From assembly GCF_003258595.1 (NCBI RefSeq), contig NZ_QHHQ01000007.1, positions 62,001 to 126,000 of the forward strand: a stretch of DNA of 64,000 nucleotides. Direction: 5' to 3'. Shown one piece after another: positions 27,998 to 36,913 of this stretch. Source of the DNA: Acuticoccus sediminis (GTDB lineage: Bacteria; Pseudomonadota; Alphaproteobacteria; Rhizobiales; Amorphaceae). The translations under genes and the position numbers were made by a program. Positions within the stretch are counted from its first letter, which is position 1. Each line of letters begins with the position of its first letter. The notes beneath the pieces were generated by a model. The model saw only the letters and a list, made by a program, of their open reading frames with translations, ran no database searches and was not told where the DNA came from.

Positions 27998-28879
27998 TCA
28001 GGCCGCGACCGTGCGGCGCAGCGGCGGCAGCGTCGCCTCCAGCTCGCGGCGCTTGCTCTCGTGCTGCGGCGGCAGCTTCAGCGACCGGCCGAGCTGGTCC
28101 TGCGGCTCGTCGACCGCGAACCCCGGCGGATCGGTGGCGATCTCGAACAGGATCCCGCCCGGCTCGCGGAAGTAGATCGAGTGGAAATACTGCCGGTCGA
28201 TGAGCGGCGTCGGGGAGAGGCCGAACCCGCGCACGGCGCTCTGCCACGACATCAGGTCGTCGTCGTCCGCCGCGCGGAAGGCGAGGTGGTGGATCGAGCC
28301 GGCGCCCGGCTGCGCGCGCGGGCCCCCGCTCGCGATGACGTCGATCACCCCGGCCGGCCCGTCTGGGCTCGCGAACCGCTGCCGGTCCCCCTCCTGGCCG
28401 ACCTTCTCGTAGCCGAACACCTCGGTCAGCAGACGCGCGGTCGGGTCGGGGTCGGCGACCACCATCGTCGCCGAATGGAAGAGCGCGTGCTCCAGCCGCG
28501 GACCGCCGGGCGTGGCCACCAGCTCGACGGGCGCGCCGTCGTTGTCGGTGATGGTCACGCCGGTCTCGCCGAACCGCTCGAACGGGCGGCCGCGATCCTC
28601 GAACGCCGCCACCGTCTCGGGGGAGACGGCGTAGCCGTAGCTCTCGGCGATCCCCGTGCCGGTGCGGCCGTGGCCGGCGTGGTCGTACGGGAAGACGGTG
28701 AAGATCCCGCCGGGACCGGCATCCTCGGCGCCGTAGTAGAGGTGGTAGACGCTGGGATCGTCGAAGTTCACGGTCGTCTTGACGAGGCGCCGGCCCAGCG
28801 TGCCCGTGTGGTAGTCGAGCGACGCCTGCGCTGGTCCCGAGATCGCGGTGATGTGGTGCAAGCCCCTGATGGCGGCCAT
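27998..28879 (-). CDS. VOC-family ring-cleaving dioxygenase
   Basis: 293-aa protein with two fused vicinal-oxygen-chelate halves (about 1-145 and 150-293). Metal ligands are expected at His8/His9 (GLHHIT), His in SIHHLAF near residue 208 and Glu in GGILFEIA near 255. The C-terminal PGFAVDEP signature is shared with the hydroquinone-cleaving PcpA and MhqO/MhqA-type group. Expected to be an Fe(II) extradiol-type enzyme opening a hydroquinone or similar ring, or a quinone-detoxifying protein. ATG 28879 has GAGGAG upstream. Divergent from the alcohol dehydrogenase across a 274-bp spacer, which includes the small dyad GGGCG-N5-CGCCC. Confidence 0.85.
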   Translation of the reverse strand: MAAIRGLHHITAISGPAQASLDYHTGTLGRRLVKTTVNFDDPSVYHLYYGAEDAGPGGIFTVFPYDHAGHGRTGTGIAESYGYAVSPETVAAFEDRGRPFERFGETGVTITDNDGAPVELVATPGGPRLEHALFHSATMVVADPDPTARLLTEVFGYEKVGQEGDRQRFASPDGPAGVIDVIASGGPRAQPGAGSIHHLAFRAADDDDLMSWQSAVRGFGLSPTPLIDRQYFHSIYFREPGGILFEIATDPPGFAVDEPQDQLGRSLKLPPQHESKRRELEATLPPLRRTVAA

Positions 28880-29153
28880 CGATGTCGTCTCCTCAACGGT
28901 CGTCGTTCTTGCGGCGGTCCCGGGGGAGCCGCCCGTTTTTGCGGCAGGGCGAAATCCGCCCGATTTGCCGACCGTTGCTTAATTGTGTGGCGGGAGCGGG
29001 GGAGCGCGACGGCAACTATGTCGCGGGACCGCGGCAGCGCGGAGGCGGACGGCTTGTTTCCAACTCCCTCGGCGGTCCATGGTTTTCGGCGCGCATTGCC
29101 GCAGCCGGCCGCGCGCCTGCCGCTGCCCGGCGGCCAACACCTCTGGAGCTTCG

Positions 29154-30284
29154 ATGCAAACCCGTGCCGCAATCCTGTCCGCATTTCCCGCCGAGCGTCC
29201 CTACGCCACCTCGCGGCCGCTTTCGATCGAGCGGGTCGAGCTGGACGATCCGGGGCGGGGCGAGGTGCTGGTGCGGGTGGCGGCGGCGGGCCTTTGCCAC
29301 TCCGACCTCTCGGTGATCAACGGCGACCGGCCGCGCCCGATGCCGATGGCGCTCGGCCACGAGGCCGCCGGCGTGGTCGAGCGCGTCGGCGAGGACGTGC
29401 CGGACCTCGTCCCCGGCGACCACGTGGTGATGGTGTTTGTGCCGTCGTGCGGCTCGTGCGCGCCGTGCGCGGAAGGGCGTCCTGCGCTCTGCGAGCCGGG
29501 GGCGGCGGCGAACAACGCCGGCACGCTCCTCTCCGGGGCGCGGCGCATCCACAAGGCGGACCATACGATCAACCATCATCTCGGCTGCTCGGCGTTCGCG
29601 GAGCACGCGGTGGTCTCGCACCGCTCACTGGTGAAGGTCGACCGCGAGATGCCGCTGGAGCGGGCCGCGCTGTTCGGCTGCGCCGTGCTGACGGGCGTCG
29701 GTGCGGTGGTCAACACCGCCGCGGTGCGGGCGGGCGAGACGGTGGCGGTCGTCGGCCTCGGCGGCGTCGGGCTCAGCGCCGTGCTGGGCGCGCTGTCCTC
29801 CGGCGCGGCGCAGGTGATCGCGATCGACGTGAACTCCGACAAGGCCGGCTTCGCCGCCTCCCTCGGCGCGACCGCCGTCTTCGACCCGCGCGGCGAGGAC
29901 ACCGTCGCTGCCATCAGGGAGCTGACCAGGGGAGGGGTGGACGTCGCGGTCGAGACCGCGGGCGTCGCCGCGGCCTTCAAGTGCGCCTACGACGTGACGC
30001 GCCGCGGCGGACGCACGGTGACCGCGAGCCTGCCGAACCCGGCGGTGACGCTGCCTGCCACCCACGTCAGCCTCGTCGCCGAGGAGCGGACGGTGCGCGG
30101 CTCCTACCTGGGCGGCGGCGTCCCGCGCCGCGACATTGCCCGCTACATGGCGCTGAACGCCGCCGGCCGCCTGCCGGTCGAGAAGCTTCACACCGGGACC
30201 GACCCGCTGGACAAGATCAACGAGGGGTTCGACGCGCTGGCCGAGGGGGCCACCATCCGGCGCCTGATTTCCATCGCCGCCTGA
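29154..30284 (+). CDS. Zinc-dependent alcohol dehydrogenase
   Basis: 376-aa medium-chain dehydrogenase/reductase. Catalytic zinc ligands lie in GLCHSDLS and GHEAAG; the structural zinc lobe CGSCAPCAEGRPALC is complete with four Cys. Rossmann motif GLGGVGLSA follows near residue 203, and an Asp at the end of beta-2 (AIDVNSDK) favours NAD(H). Start ATG 29154 has GGAG 6 nt upstream. It resembles class III-like and aryl-alcohol dehydrogenases; the substrate is not evident. It ends at a long bidirectional hairpin. Confidence 0.9.
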   Translation: MQTRAAILSAFPAERPYATSRPLSIERVELDDPGRGEVLVRVAAAGLCHSDLSVINGDRPRPMPMALGHEAAGVVERVGEDVPDLVPGDHVVMVFVPSCGSCAPCAEGRPALCEPGAAANNAGTLLSGARRIHKADHTINHHLGCSAFAEHAVVSHRSLVKVDREMPLERAALFGCAVLTGVGAVVNTAAVRAGETVAVVGLGGVGLSAVLGALSSGAAQVIAIDVNSDKAGFAASLGATAVFDPRGEDTVAAIRELTRGGVDVAVETAGVAAAFKCAYDVTRRGGRTVTASLPNPAVTLPATHVSLVAEERTVRGSYLGGGVPRRDIARYMALNAAGRLPVEKLHTGTDPLDKINEGFDALAEGATIRRLISIAA

Positions 30285-30299
30285 ACCCGGACCCGTTCG

Positions 30300-30337
30300 G
30301 GCCGCCCGCCCTGCCCGTATGGGAGGGGCGGGCGGCC
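30300..30337 (+). terminator. Strong hairpin terminator after alcohol dehydrogenase
   Basis: Perfect 12-bp stem, GGCCGCCCGCCC paired with GGGCGGGCGGCC, whose 14-nt loop can itself pair CCC with GGG. It begins 16 bp after the stop and is followed by TT. Confidence 0.65.
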
Positions 30338-30357
30338 TTGGTACGATTTAGGATTGA

Positions 30358-30384
30358 ACGGTGCCTCCCATTTGGGGGCACCGT
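30358..30384 (-). terminator. Hairpin terminator after the SDR gene
   Basis: Stem ACGGTGCC / GGCACCGT extended by CCC / GGG across one bulged T, with an ATTT loop. It lies 10 bp beyond the SDR stop on the minus strand and 20 bp from the previous hairpin, so the pair isolates the two convergent genes. Confidence 0.55.
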
Positions 30385-30393
30385 CGCGGCGGC

Positions 30394-31158
30394 TCAGTCC
30401 TGGACGGAGCCGCCGCCGTCGATGATGAGCACCTGGCCCGTCGTCCACGCGCCCGCCGGGGAGGCGAAGTAGACCGCGGCGCCGGCGATGTCATCCGGCT
30501 CGCCGAGGCGCTGCAGGGCGTAGCTCTGCGCCACCTTGCTGGCCCGCTCAGGGTCCTCCCAGAGCGCCCGCGCGAAGTCCGTCTTCACCAGCGCCGGGGC
30601 GATGCCGTTCACGCGGATGTTGTCCTTGCCGTAGGTCACAGCGAGGTTGCGCACGAGCTGGGCGTCGGCGGCCTTCGTCAGCGCGTAGATGCCCAGATAG
30701 TCCGACCCCTTGAACGCTGCGATGGACGAGACGACGACGATCGCGCCGTCCTTCCGGGCCTGCATCGCCGGGACGCACAGCTTGCACAGCAGCATGTTGG
30801 AGCGGACGTTGACGCGGATCGTCTTCTCGAACGCGTCGTCGGGCGTGTCGAGGAACGGCCCGTAGTAGGGGTTCACGGCGGCGTTGCAGACGAGGATGTC
30901 CGGCGCGCCGAGCTCGGCGGTCGTCTTCTCCACCAGCGCGGTGACGTCCTCGTCGCTCGAGATGTTGGCGGGGATCGGCACCGCGGTCGCCCCGGTGGCC
31001 CGGATCTCCGCGGCGACCGCCTCGCACGCGTCCTGCTTGCGGCTCGAGATGACCACGTTCGCGCCCGCGTCCGCGAGGGCGGCGGCGATCGCCTTGCCGA
31101 TGCCCTTGGTCGAGCCGGTGATCAGCGCGGTCTTGCCGCTGAGGTCGAACAGCCTCAT
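30394..31158 (-). CDS. SDR family oxidoreductase
   Basis: 254-aa classical short-chain dehydrogenase. TGSTKGIG nucleotide motif at residues 14-21, an SSRK after beta-2 that favours NADP, CNAAVNP, catalytic Ser-Tyr-Lys in SSIAAFKG... IYALTKAA, and the C-terminal GGG of the fold. The ATG overlaps the upstream oxidoreductase stop as ATGA, so the two are translationally coupled and likely act together. Close to DHRS4-like and 3-oxoacyl reductases; the substrate is unknown. Confidence 0.9.
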   Translation of the reverse strand: MRLFDLSGKTALITGSTKGIGKAIAAALADAGANVVISSRKQDACEAVAAEIRATGATAVPIPANISSDEDVTALVEKTTAELGAPDILVCNAAVNPYYGPFLDTPDDAFEKTIRVNVRSNMLLCKLCVPAMQARKDGAIVVVSSIAAFKGSDYLGIYALTKAADAQLVRNLAVTYGKDNIRVNGIAPALVKTDFARALWEDPERASKVAQSYALQRLGEPDDIAGAAVYFASPAGAWTTGQVLIIDGGGSVQD

Positions 31159-32195
31159 GCGGCGTCCCCGGTCAGCTTGACGACGGTCTTGCCGAAGTTG
31201 CCGCCCTTGAGCATCGAGATGAACTTCGCCGGCGCGTTCGCGAGGCCCTCGGCGATGTCCTCCTGGTACTTGATGCGGCCGTCCTTCACCATCGGGCCCA
31301 CCTCGGCGAGGAAGTCGCCGTAGCGGTCCCAGTGGTCCATGATGATGAAGCCGTGGACGTTGAGCTTGTTGACGAGGATGGACCGCATCGCCCGCGGCAG
31401 CATGTTGGGCCCGGGCGCGTCGCCGGCACCGAGGCCGCCGAGGTTGTAGTAGGCGATGGTGCCGCAGACCGGGATGCGGCCGAACGGGTTCATCAGCGAG
31501 AGCACCGCCTCCAGCACCTTGCCGCCGACGTTCTCGTAGTAGACGTCGATGCCGTCGGGCGCGGCCTTGGCGAGCGCCTCGCGCATCGCCGGGACGTCGG
31601 GGTAGGCGTGGTGGTCGAGGCAGGCATCGAAGCCGAGCGTCTCGACCGCGAAGCGGCACTTGTCCTCGCCGCCGGCGACGCCGACCGCGCGCAGGCCGAG
31701 CGCCTTGCCGAGCTGGCCGACCATCTGGCCGACGGGTCCGGTGGCCGCGGCGACGACGAGCGTCTCCCCGCTCTTGGGCCGCCCGAGTTCCTTGAGGCCG
31801 TACCAGCCGGTGAAGCCGGGCATGCCGAGGACGCCGAGGGAGGCGGACGGCGGCGCGTAGTCGGTGGCGGCGTGGCGGAGCTGGTTGGCCGGCAGCACGC
31901 CGTGCGTCGCCCAGCCGAACTGCCCGACGACGAGGTCGCCCTCCGCGAAGCGCGACGAGTTGGACGCGATGACGCGGCCGACGGTGCCACCCTCCATCGT
32001 GGCGCCGACCTCGACCGGCTTGGCGTAGGACTTCGCGTCGTCCATCCGCCCGCGCATGTAGGGATCGAGCGAGAGGTAGAGGTTCTCGACCGCGACCTCC
32101 TTCTCGCCGGGATCGCGCAACTCGGCGGATTCGAGGCGGAAGTTGTCTTCGGTCGGCGCGCCCGTGGGTCGGCTGGCGAGCACGATCCGCTGCAT
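31155..32195 (-). CDS. NADP-dependent oxidoreductase, zinc-free MDR (leukotriene B4 dehydrogenase-like)
   Basis: 346 aa. Lacks zinc ligands and has the MDR Rossmann motif AAATGPVGQMVGQ near residue 150. YLSLDPYMRGRM near residue 40 and YYENVGG are hallmarks of the CurA/PTGR alkenal and enone reductase family, which reduces alpha,beta-unsaturated carbonyls with NADPH. ATG 32195 gives the usual N-terminus, but an in-frame TTG at 32207 has GGAGGA at a better distance and may be the real start. It is the first gene of a two-gene unit with the SDR. Confidence 0.9.
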   Translation of the reverse strand: MQRIVLASRPTGAPTEDNFRLESAELRDPGEKEVAVENLYLSLDPYMRGRMDDAKSYAKPVEVGATMEGGTVGRVIASNSSRFAEGDLVVGQFGWATHGVLPANQLRHAATDYAPPSASLGVLGMPGFTGWYGLKELGRPKSGETLVVAAATGPVGQMVGQLGKALGLRAVGVAGGEDKCRFAVETLGFDACLDHHAYPDVPAMREALAKAAPDGIDVYYENVGGKVLEAVLSLMNPFGRIPVCGTIAYYNLGGLGAGDAPGPNMLPRAMRSILVNKLNVHGFIIMDHWDRYGDFLAEVGPMVKDGRIKYQEDIAEGLANAPAKFISMLKGGNFGKTVVKLTGDAA

Positions 32196-32355
32196 GGGTG
32201 TGGGCAAGGGGTCCTCCAGACGTTTCTGTTTCACGACGTGCGTGACGGCGTTTCTCGGTGTCGCGCCGATACCGGTTGCGCACCATGTGAAACTACGTTT
32301 CGCGGCGGCGGGCCACAAGCGCCGGACGCACCGGCACCGGGCCGCGAAGCGAGTT

Positions 32356-33072
32356 TTAGGGCCGCCCGGCGGGGACGGCGACGTCCTCGAGGGCGAGGCG
32401 CCCCGTCGCAAGGCGCGCGAGCACGTCGACGTGCACGTCGAGCGCGTCGATGACGGGGTAGCCGGGTTCCTGCCCGTCGAAGGCGAGATTGAGGTCGGTG
32501 CCGGCCAGCACGATCGCCTCGGCCCCGAGGTCGCGGACCATCCGTGCTCCCGCGTCGATGAAGAGGGCGCGCTGCGCGTCGGTGCAGGCGCCGGCGACCG
32601 CGACGTCCTGGTAGGTCTGGCCGATCGTGTCGATCTCGTCGTCGAGCGCCACCGCCTCTGTGCGGGCGAGCTGGCCGTAGAGCCGGGTGCGCATGACCAC
32701 CCGGGTGCCGAGGAGGCCGACCCGGCCGATACCGCGGCCGGCGAAGGCGTCGTCGAGCGGCGTCACGCCGGAGACGAGGGGCAGCGGGCTGATCGCGGCG
32801 AGTTCGTCGAAGCAGAAGTGGCCGCCGATGGAGGTGATCGCCGCGAAGTCGGCCCCCGCCTCCCGCAGCCGGGCGACCTGTGCGGCGAAGATCCCGGCTT
32901 GCGGGCCGCGGAGGTCAGCGAGATTATTGCGGATCAGCGTCTGGATGTCGCCGTGCGAGATGGTCAGGTCGAGCGGCCCGCCGAGAGCGTCGACAGCGGC
33001 CGTAAGGCGCTGATAATAAACGATCGTTGCAGCGACGCCGATGCCGCCGATCAGTCCGATGTGCATGGTCAT
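32356..33072 (-). CDS. Aspartate/glutamate racemase-superfamily protein lacking both catalytic cysteines
   Basis: 238 aa. The N-terminal MHIGLIGGIG and overall pattern match the Asp/Glu racemase fold. Where active racemases have CNTAH and GCTE, this protein has SIGGH (in ITSIGGHF, near residue 82) and AGTDL (near residue 190), so neither catalytic Cys is present. It may be a non-racemising relative such as a decarboxylase, isomerase or binding protein; I cannot name its activity. ATG 33072 is the outer start; ATG 33066 has better spacing from GGAG. Divergent from the acyl-CoA ligase gene. Confidence 0.8.
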   Translation of the reverse strand: MTMHIGLIGGIGVAATIVYYQRLTAAVDALGGPLDLTISHGDIQTLIRNNLADLRGPQAGIFAAQVARLREAGADFAAITSIGGHFCFDELAAISPLPLVSGVTPLDDAFAGRGIGRVGLLGTRVVMRTRLYGQLARTEAVALDDEIDTIGQTYQDVAVAGACTDAQRALFIDAGARMVRDLGAEAIVLAGTDLNLAFDGQEPGYPVIDALDVHVDVLARLATGRLALEDVAVPAGRP

Positions 33073-33231
33073 AAGCTCCCGCTGATATCCCGGATGGGAG
33101 TAGGGGGTGAAACCGTGAACGGCAAGTCGGGTGGCGCGCGGCCTGCATCACGCAAGGACAAGGAAGTGCCTAGCGGGTTCAAGGTGTTGAGCGGCGAAGT
33201 GATCTGTCACTGCGCCGCGGCCACCGCGTGT

Positions 33232-33268
33232 TTGAGACACGCCTTCGACCCGCTATGTACTTGAGACA
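33232..33268 (+). promoter_or_regulatory. Candidate fadD promoter with repeated TTGAGACA
   Basis: TTGAGA at 33232 and TATGTA at 33254 are separated by 16 nt, a plausible sigma-70 promoter 30 bp before the acyl-CoA ligase start. The 8-mer TTGAGACA at 33232-33239 recurs at 33261-33268, 29 bp apart, which could be two turns-spaced sites for a regulator. Confidence 0.4.
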
Positions 33269-33288
33269 AATAAACTAGGGAGAGCCTC

Positions 33289-34929
33289 ATGAAGGGCATG
33301 ATGATGAACCGTCCGCTGAAAATAGCGGACATTCTGGCGTTCGCCGCCGAGGTGTACCCGAACGGCGAAATCATCTCGGTGCGGACCGAGGGCGACGTCC
33401 ATCGTACGACCTATAAGGAAACCGCAGGTCGCGTCGCCCAGCTCGCCCATGCCCTGAAAGGCCTCGGAGTGGGGTTCGGCGACCGCGTCGCGACGCTCGC
33501 CTGGAACGGCTACCGCCACTTCGAGCTCTACTATGCCATCTCCGGCATCGGCTCGGTCTGCCACACGATCAATCCGCGCCTCTCGGCCGAGCAGATGATC
33601 TACATCGTCAACCACGCGCAGGATAAGGTCCTGTTCGTGGACACGACGTTCGTGCCCATCCTCGAGAAGCTGACGGGCGAGCTTCCGGCCGACCTCACCT
33701 TCGTCATCATGACCGACCGGGCGCACATGCCCGAGAACACGCTGAACGCCCTCTGCTACGAGGAGCTGCTGGAGGGACAGCCCACCAGCATCGACTGGCC
33801 GGAGTTCGACGAGAACACCGCCGCCGGCCTCTGCTACACCTCCGGCACCACGGGCGACCCCAAGGGCGCGCTCTACTCCCACCGCTCGATGGTGCTGCAC
33901 ACGCTGATCGTGCCGACCTCGATGCCGGGCGTCTTCGCGCCGGGGCACCGCATCATGCCGGTGGTGCCGCTCTTCCACGTCAACGCCTGGGGGACGCCCT
34001 ACACCGCGCCGCTGACCGGCGCCTCGCTGATCTTCCCCGGCGGCAAGCTCGACGGGCCGAGCATCTACGAGCTGATGGACTCCGAGAAGGTGTGGTCCGC
34101 CTGGGGCGTGCCGACGGTCTGGCTCGGCCTCCTCAACGAGATCGACAAGCGCGGCCGGATCCCCGAAGGCTTCGGCCACCTTGTCGTGGGCGGCTCGGCG
34201 GCGCCGCGCCCGATGGTCGAGAAGTTCGAGAACCTCGGCGTCGATGTCTGCCACGCGTGGGGCATGACCGAGATGAGCCCCATCGGCACCACCGGCCAGC
34301 AGATCGACGAAATGAAGGACTGGCCGCAGGACAAGCTCATCGACTGGAAGTCGCGCCAGGGCCGGCGCATCTTCGGCGTCGACTTCAAGATCGTCGACGA
34401 GGACGGCAAGCGCCTGCCGCACGACGGCAAGACCGTCGGCGAGCTCCACGTGCGCGGCAACACCATCGTCGCCGGCTATTTCAACAACGAGGCGGCGACC
34501 AGCAAGGCGCTAGACGAGGAGGGCTGGTTCGGGACCGGCGACGTCGCGCACATCTCCGCCGACGGGATCCTCACCATCACGGACCGCGCCAAGGACCTCA
34601 TCAAGTCCGGCGGCGAGTGGATCTCCTCGCTGGATCTCGAGAACATCGTGATGGCCCACCCGAAGGTCGCCAACTGCGCGGTGGTCGCGGTGCCGCACCC
34701 GAAGTGGGACGAGCGACCGCTTCTGGTGGTGACGCCCGCCGGCGACCCGCCGACGAAGGCGGAGCTGATCGCGATGCTGTCGGAGCATCTCGCCAAGTGG
34801 CAGATCCCGGACGACGTGGTGTTCGTCGAGCAGCTGCCCCTGACGGCGACCGGCAAGGTGTCGAAGCTGACGCTCCGGCAGAACTTCAAGGACTACCAGC
34901 TCCCGGACGAGCAGGCCGCGGCGAGCTGA
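33289..34929 (+). CDS. Acyl-CoA synthetase (AMP-dependent, fatty-acid or methylmercaptopropionate ligase type)
   Basis: 546-aa ANL-family ligase that activates a carboxylic acid to its CoA thioester via an acyl-AMP. ATP loop YTSGTTGDPKG near residues 182-192, then AWGMTEMSP, GWFGTGDVAHIS hinge region and the C-terminal catalytic Lys in TATGKVSK. Family relatives act on medium-chain fatty acids or 3-methylmercaptopropionate (DmdB). Start ATG 33289 has AGGGAGAG upstream; three further ATG codons follow within 16 bp. It may supply CoA esters to the beta-oxidation genes 9 kb downstream, but is a separate transcription unit. Confidence 0.9.
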   Translation: MKGMMMNRPLKIADILAFAAEVYPNGEIISVRTEGDVHRTTYKETAGRVAQLAHALKGLGVGFGDRVATLAWNGYRHFELYYAISGIGSVCHTINPRLSAEQMIYIVNHAQDKVLFVDTTFVPILEKLTGELPADLTFVIMTDRAHMPENTLNALCYEELLEGQPTSIDWPEFDENTAAGLCYTSGTTGDPKGALYSHRSMVLHTLIVPTSMPGVFAPGHRIMPVVPLFHVNAWGTPYTAPLTGASLIFPGGKLDGPSIYELMDSEKVWSAWGVPTVWLGLLNEIDKRGRIPEGFGHLVVGGSAAPRPMVEKFENLGVDVCHAWGMTEMSPIGTTGQQIDEMKDWPQDKLIDWKSRQGRRIFGVDFKIVDEDGKRLPHDGKTVGELHVRGNTIVAGYFNNEAATSKALDEEGWFGTGDVAHISADGILTITDRAKDLIKSGGEWISSLDLENIVMAHPKVANCAVVAVPHPKWDERPLLVVTPAGDPPTKAELIAMLSEHLAKWQIPDDVVFVEQLPLTATGKVSKLTLRQNFKDYQLPDEQAAAS

Positions 34930-34960
34930 CCGCCGCGTCCGGCGGGGCCGCCACCGTGCG

Positions 34961-34983
34961 GCCGCTCCCGGCGGGGGAGCGGC
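34961..34983. terminator. Bidirectional hairpin between acyl-CoA ligase and serine hydrolase
   Basis: Perfect 9-bp stem GCCGCTCCC / GGGAGCGGC with a 5-nt loop in the 69-bp gap between convergent genes. Confidence 0.5.
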
Positions 34984-34998
34984 GCGCGGGAGCGGGGC

Positions 34999-35997
34999 TC
35001 AGACCGTCGCGAGGATCAGCCGCTGCAGCACGATCAGCGGGTTGAGCCACTGGTCCGGGTCGCTGTAGCGGCCGCAGTAGAGGACGCCGACGGTCGCAAG
35101 GCTCGGCAGCACGAAGAGCCGCTGGCCGCCGTTGCCCATCCCGGAGATCATCGGCACCTGCTGGCCGGTGTCGCGGACGGGCTGCTGCGAGGAGTACCAC
35201 ATGCGGCTGTAGCCCATGCCGAAGGTTGTCTGCGCCACGGGCCTGCCGAGCGAGGCGATCCAGCCCGCGGGCACGATGCGCGTTCCGTCCCACACGCCGC
35301 CCTGGAGCACCATGGTGCCGATCCTGGCGAGGTCGCGCGCCGTCATGCGCAGGCCGGATGCCGCCGACGGCACCCCGTCGCGCCCGCGCATCCACTCGAC
35401 CTCGGTGATCCCCAGCGGGCCGAACAGGTGCCGCTCGGCGTAGGCGAAGAGGTCCATCCCCGAGCGGCGCTCGATGATGCTGCCGACCAGCGCCGAGGCG
35501 CCGCCGTTGTAGCGCCATGTCGTGCCCGCCGCGGCGACGATCGGCCGTTCGAGGACGAAGCGGAAGCGGTCGGTCGCCCGCTCCATGGCGATCTCGCTGT
35601 TGTTCGGGTCGGTGTAGGGGAGGTCCTCGTCCCACTCGATGCCCAGCGTCATGTTGAGCGCGTGGCCGATCGTCCAGGCGCTGCGCTGCGGGTCGGCCGC
35701 GAGGTCGCCGTACTCGGGAAAGACGTTGAAGAGGCGCGTGTCGGGCGCCGGCACGTCCCCCCGGCCCTGCGCGATGCCGTAGAGCAGCGACACCACGCTC
35801 TTCGTGATGGAGCGGATGTCGTGGAGGCTCGTCTCGTCGAACGCCACGCGGCCGAGGTCCCGGCCCCAGGCATAATCCTGACCCGGAAAGTACCGTTCGA
35901 CGATCGTTTCGTCCTCCCTCCGCACGAGAACCGCGTGGAGATCCGGCAGGACTCCGGACTGGAAGGCGAGGGCGATCCGTTCGTCGAGCGTCTCCAT
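34999..35997 (-). CDS. Serine hydrolase, class C beta-lactamase fold
   Basis: 332 aa. S63-I-T-K66 and Y163-N-G165 are the first two motifs of the beta-lactamase/DD-peptidase fold; the third motif is degenerate. ATG 35997 has GGAGGAG at close spacing. No signal peptide is seen, so it is probably cytoplasmic and an esterase or amide hydrolase rather than a resistance beta-lactamase. A dyad TTGCA-N6-TGCAA at 36015-36030 lies just upstream on its promoter side. Same direction as the alpha/beta hydrolase. Confidence 0.88.
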   Translation of the reverse strand: METLDERIALAFQSGVLPDLHAVLVRREDETIVERYFPGQDYAWGRDLGRVAFDETSLHDIRSITKSVVSLLYGIAQGRGDVPAPDTRLFNVFPEYGDLAADPQRSAWTIGHALNMTLGIEWDEDLPYTDPNNSEIAMERATDRFRFVLERPIVAAAGTTWRYNGGASALVGSIIERRSGMDLFAYAERHLFGPLGITEVEWMRGRDGVPSAASGLRMTARDLARIGTMVLQGGVWDGTRIVPAGWIASLGRPVAQTTFGMGYSRMWYSSQQPVRDTGQQVPMISGMGNGGQRLFVLPSLATVGVLYCGRYSDPDQWLNPLIVLQRLILATV

Positions 35998-36196
35998 GGG
36001 CTCCTCCACCGCGCTTGCACTACAATGCAAATGGCCCACGAGTGGGGCAGGACCATGCCGGACATGCCGCGAGCGGCAGCGGTCGTGGCCCGGGCGTGCC
36101 CGTCGCGGCAGGGAACGCGCCGCGGCGTTCAGCACGCCGTGGCGGTCGCCCAGCGTCCCGGAAACGCGGAAATCGTCTGGTTGGCGGCGCCGGGGA

Positions 36197-36913
36197 TCAG
36201 TCCTGCTGCGCGATCATGACGAGGAGGTCCACCGTCCCGGCCGGGTCGGTGATCATCAAGTCGTGGCCCGTGGCGATCTCGCGGTAGTCCCATCCGTAAG
36301 CTTTGGCGCGTTCGCGCGAGCCCCAGAGCGGCTGGTAGGCGGGGTCCGTGCAGGCGACGTAGGTGCAGGGAAACCCGTCGCCGGGCGGCTTCTCCAGGGC
36401 GAGCGGGGACTCGTAGGTCGAGAAGGGGTGAGGGGTGAGGCGGCGCTTGACGTACTCCGCCTCCCGCGGGTCGCGGATGCCGAGGCCCTCGGGTTCAGGG
36501 GCCGGCATGGAAAGACCGCCGCTCGAGGCCATGGAGCGCTCGCGCCGGGTCGCGACGATGTCCGCATCGATGCTGGAGAACACCGTCTCGCCGCCTTCCA
36601 GCAGCATCGCGTCGAGGTAGATGAGGCGCTGGATACGCTCCGGTACCGCCTCCGCCAGGCCGGAGACGACCGAACCGGCGAAGCTGTGGCCGACGACGAT
36701 CGTGTCGGTCATGGCGTGGCTGGTCATGAGGTGGGCCACCTCGTCGACCCATGCCTGCAGCGTGATCGTCCGCGACATCTGGTCGGCACGTTCGCCGAGG
36801 CCCCGCAGGGTCGGCGTGATGACGCGGTCGCCGACATGTTCGAGCCGCAGGCGGACCTGGTCCCAGCACCAGCTTCCATGCCACGCGCCGTGTATGAGGA
36901 GCCAGGTCTTCAT
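36197..36913 (-). CDS. Alpha/beta hydrolase
   Basis: 238 aa. The oxyanion segment LLIHGAWHGSWCW, nucleophile Ser77 in GHSFAG and a C-terminal His in ATGHDLM place it in the plant methylesterase/hydroxynitrile lyase-like group common in bacteria as small esterases. The start ATG 36913 gives the conserved N-terminus MKTWLLIHG; the ribosome site is weak. It lies between the serine hydrolase and the liv operon, all on the minus strand, but gaps of about 200-260 bp argue for separate units. Confidence 0.88.
   Translation of the reverse strand: MKTWLLIHGAWHGSWCWDQVRLRLEHVGDRVITPTLRGLGERADQMSRTITLQAWVDEVAHLMTSHAMTDTIVVGHSFAGSVVSGLAEAVPERIQRLIYLDAMLLEGGETVFSSIDADIVATRRERSMASSGGLSMPAPEPEGLGIRDPREAEYVKRRLTPHPFSTYESPLALEKPPGDGFPCTYVACTDPAYQPLWGSRERAKAYGWDYREIATGHDLMITDPAGTVDLLVMIAQQD

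Noticed and set aside
28880-29153. Additional small gene between the dioxygenase and alcohol dehydrogenase.
   Set aside because: The 274-bp spacer has open frames but no start with a ribosome site, and it reads as a divergent promoter region.
34999-35997. Antibiotic-resistance class C beta-lactamase.
   Set aside because: No signal peptide is seen and the third active-site motif is degenerate, so a cytoplasmic esterase-like hydrolase fits better.
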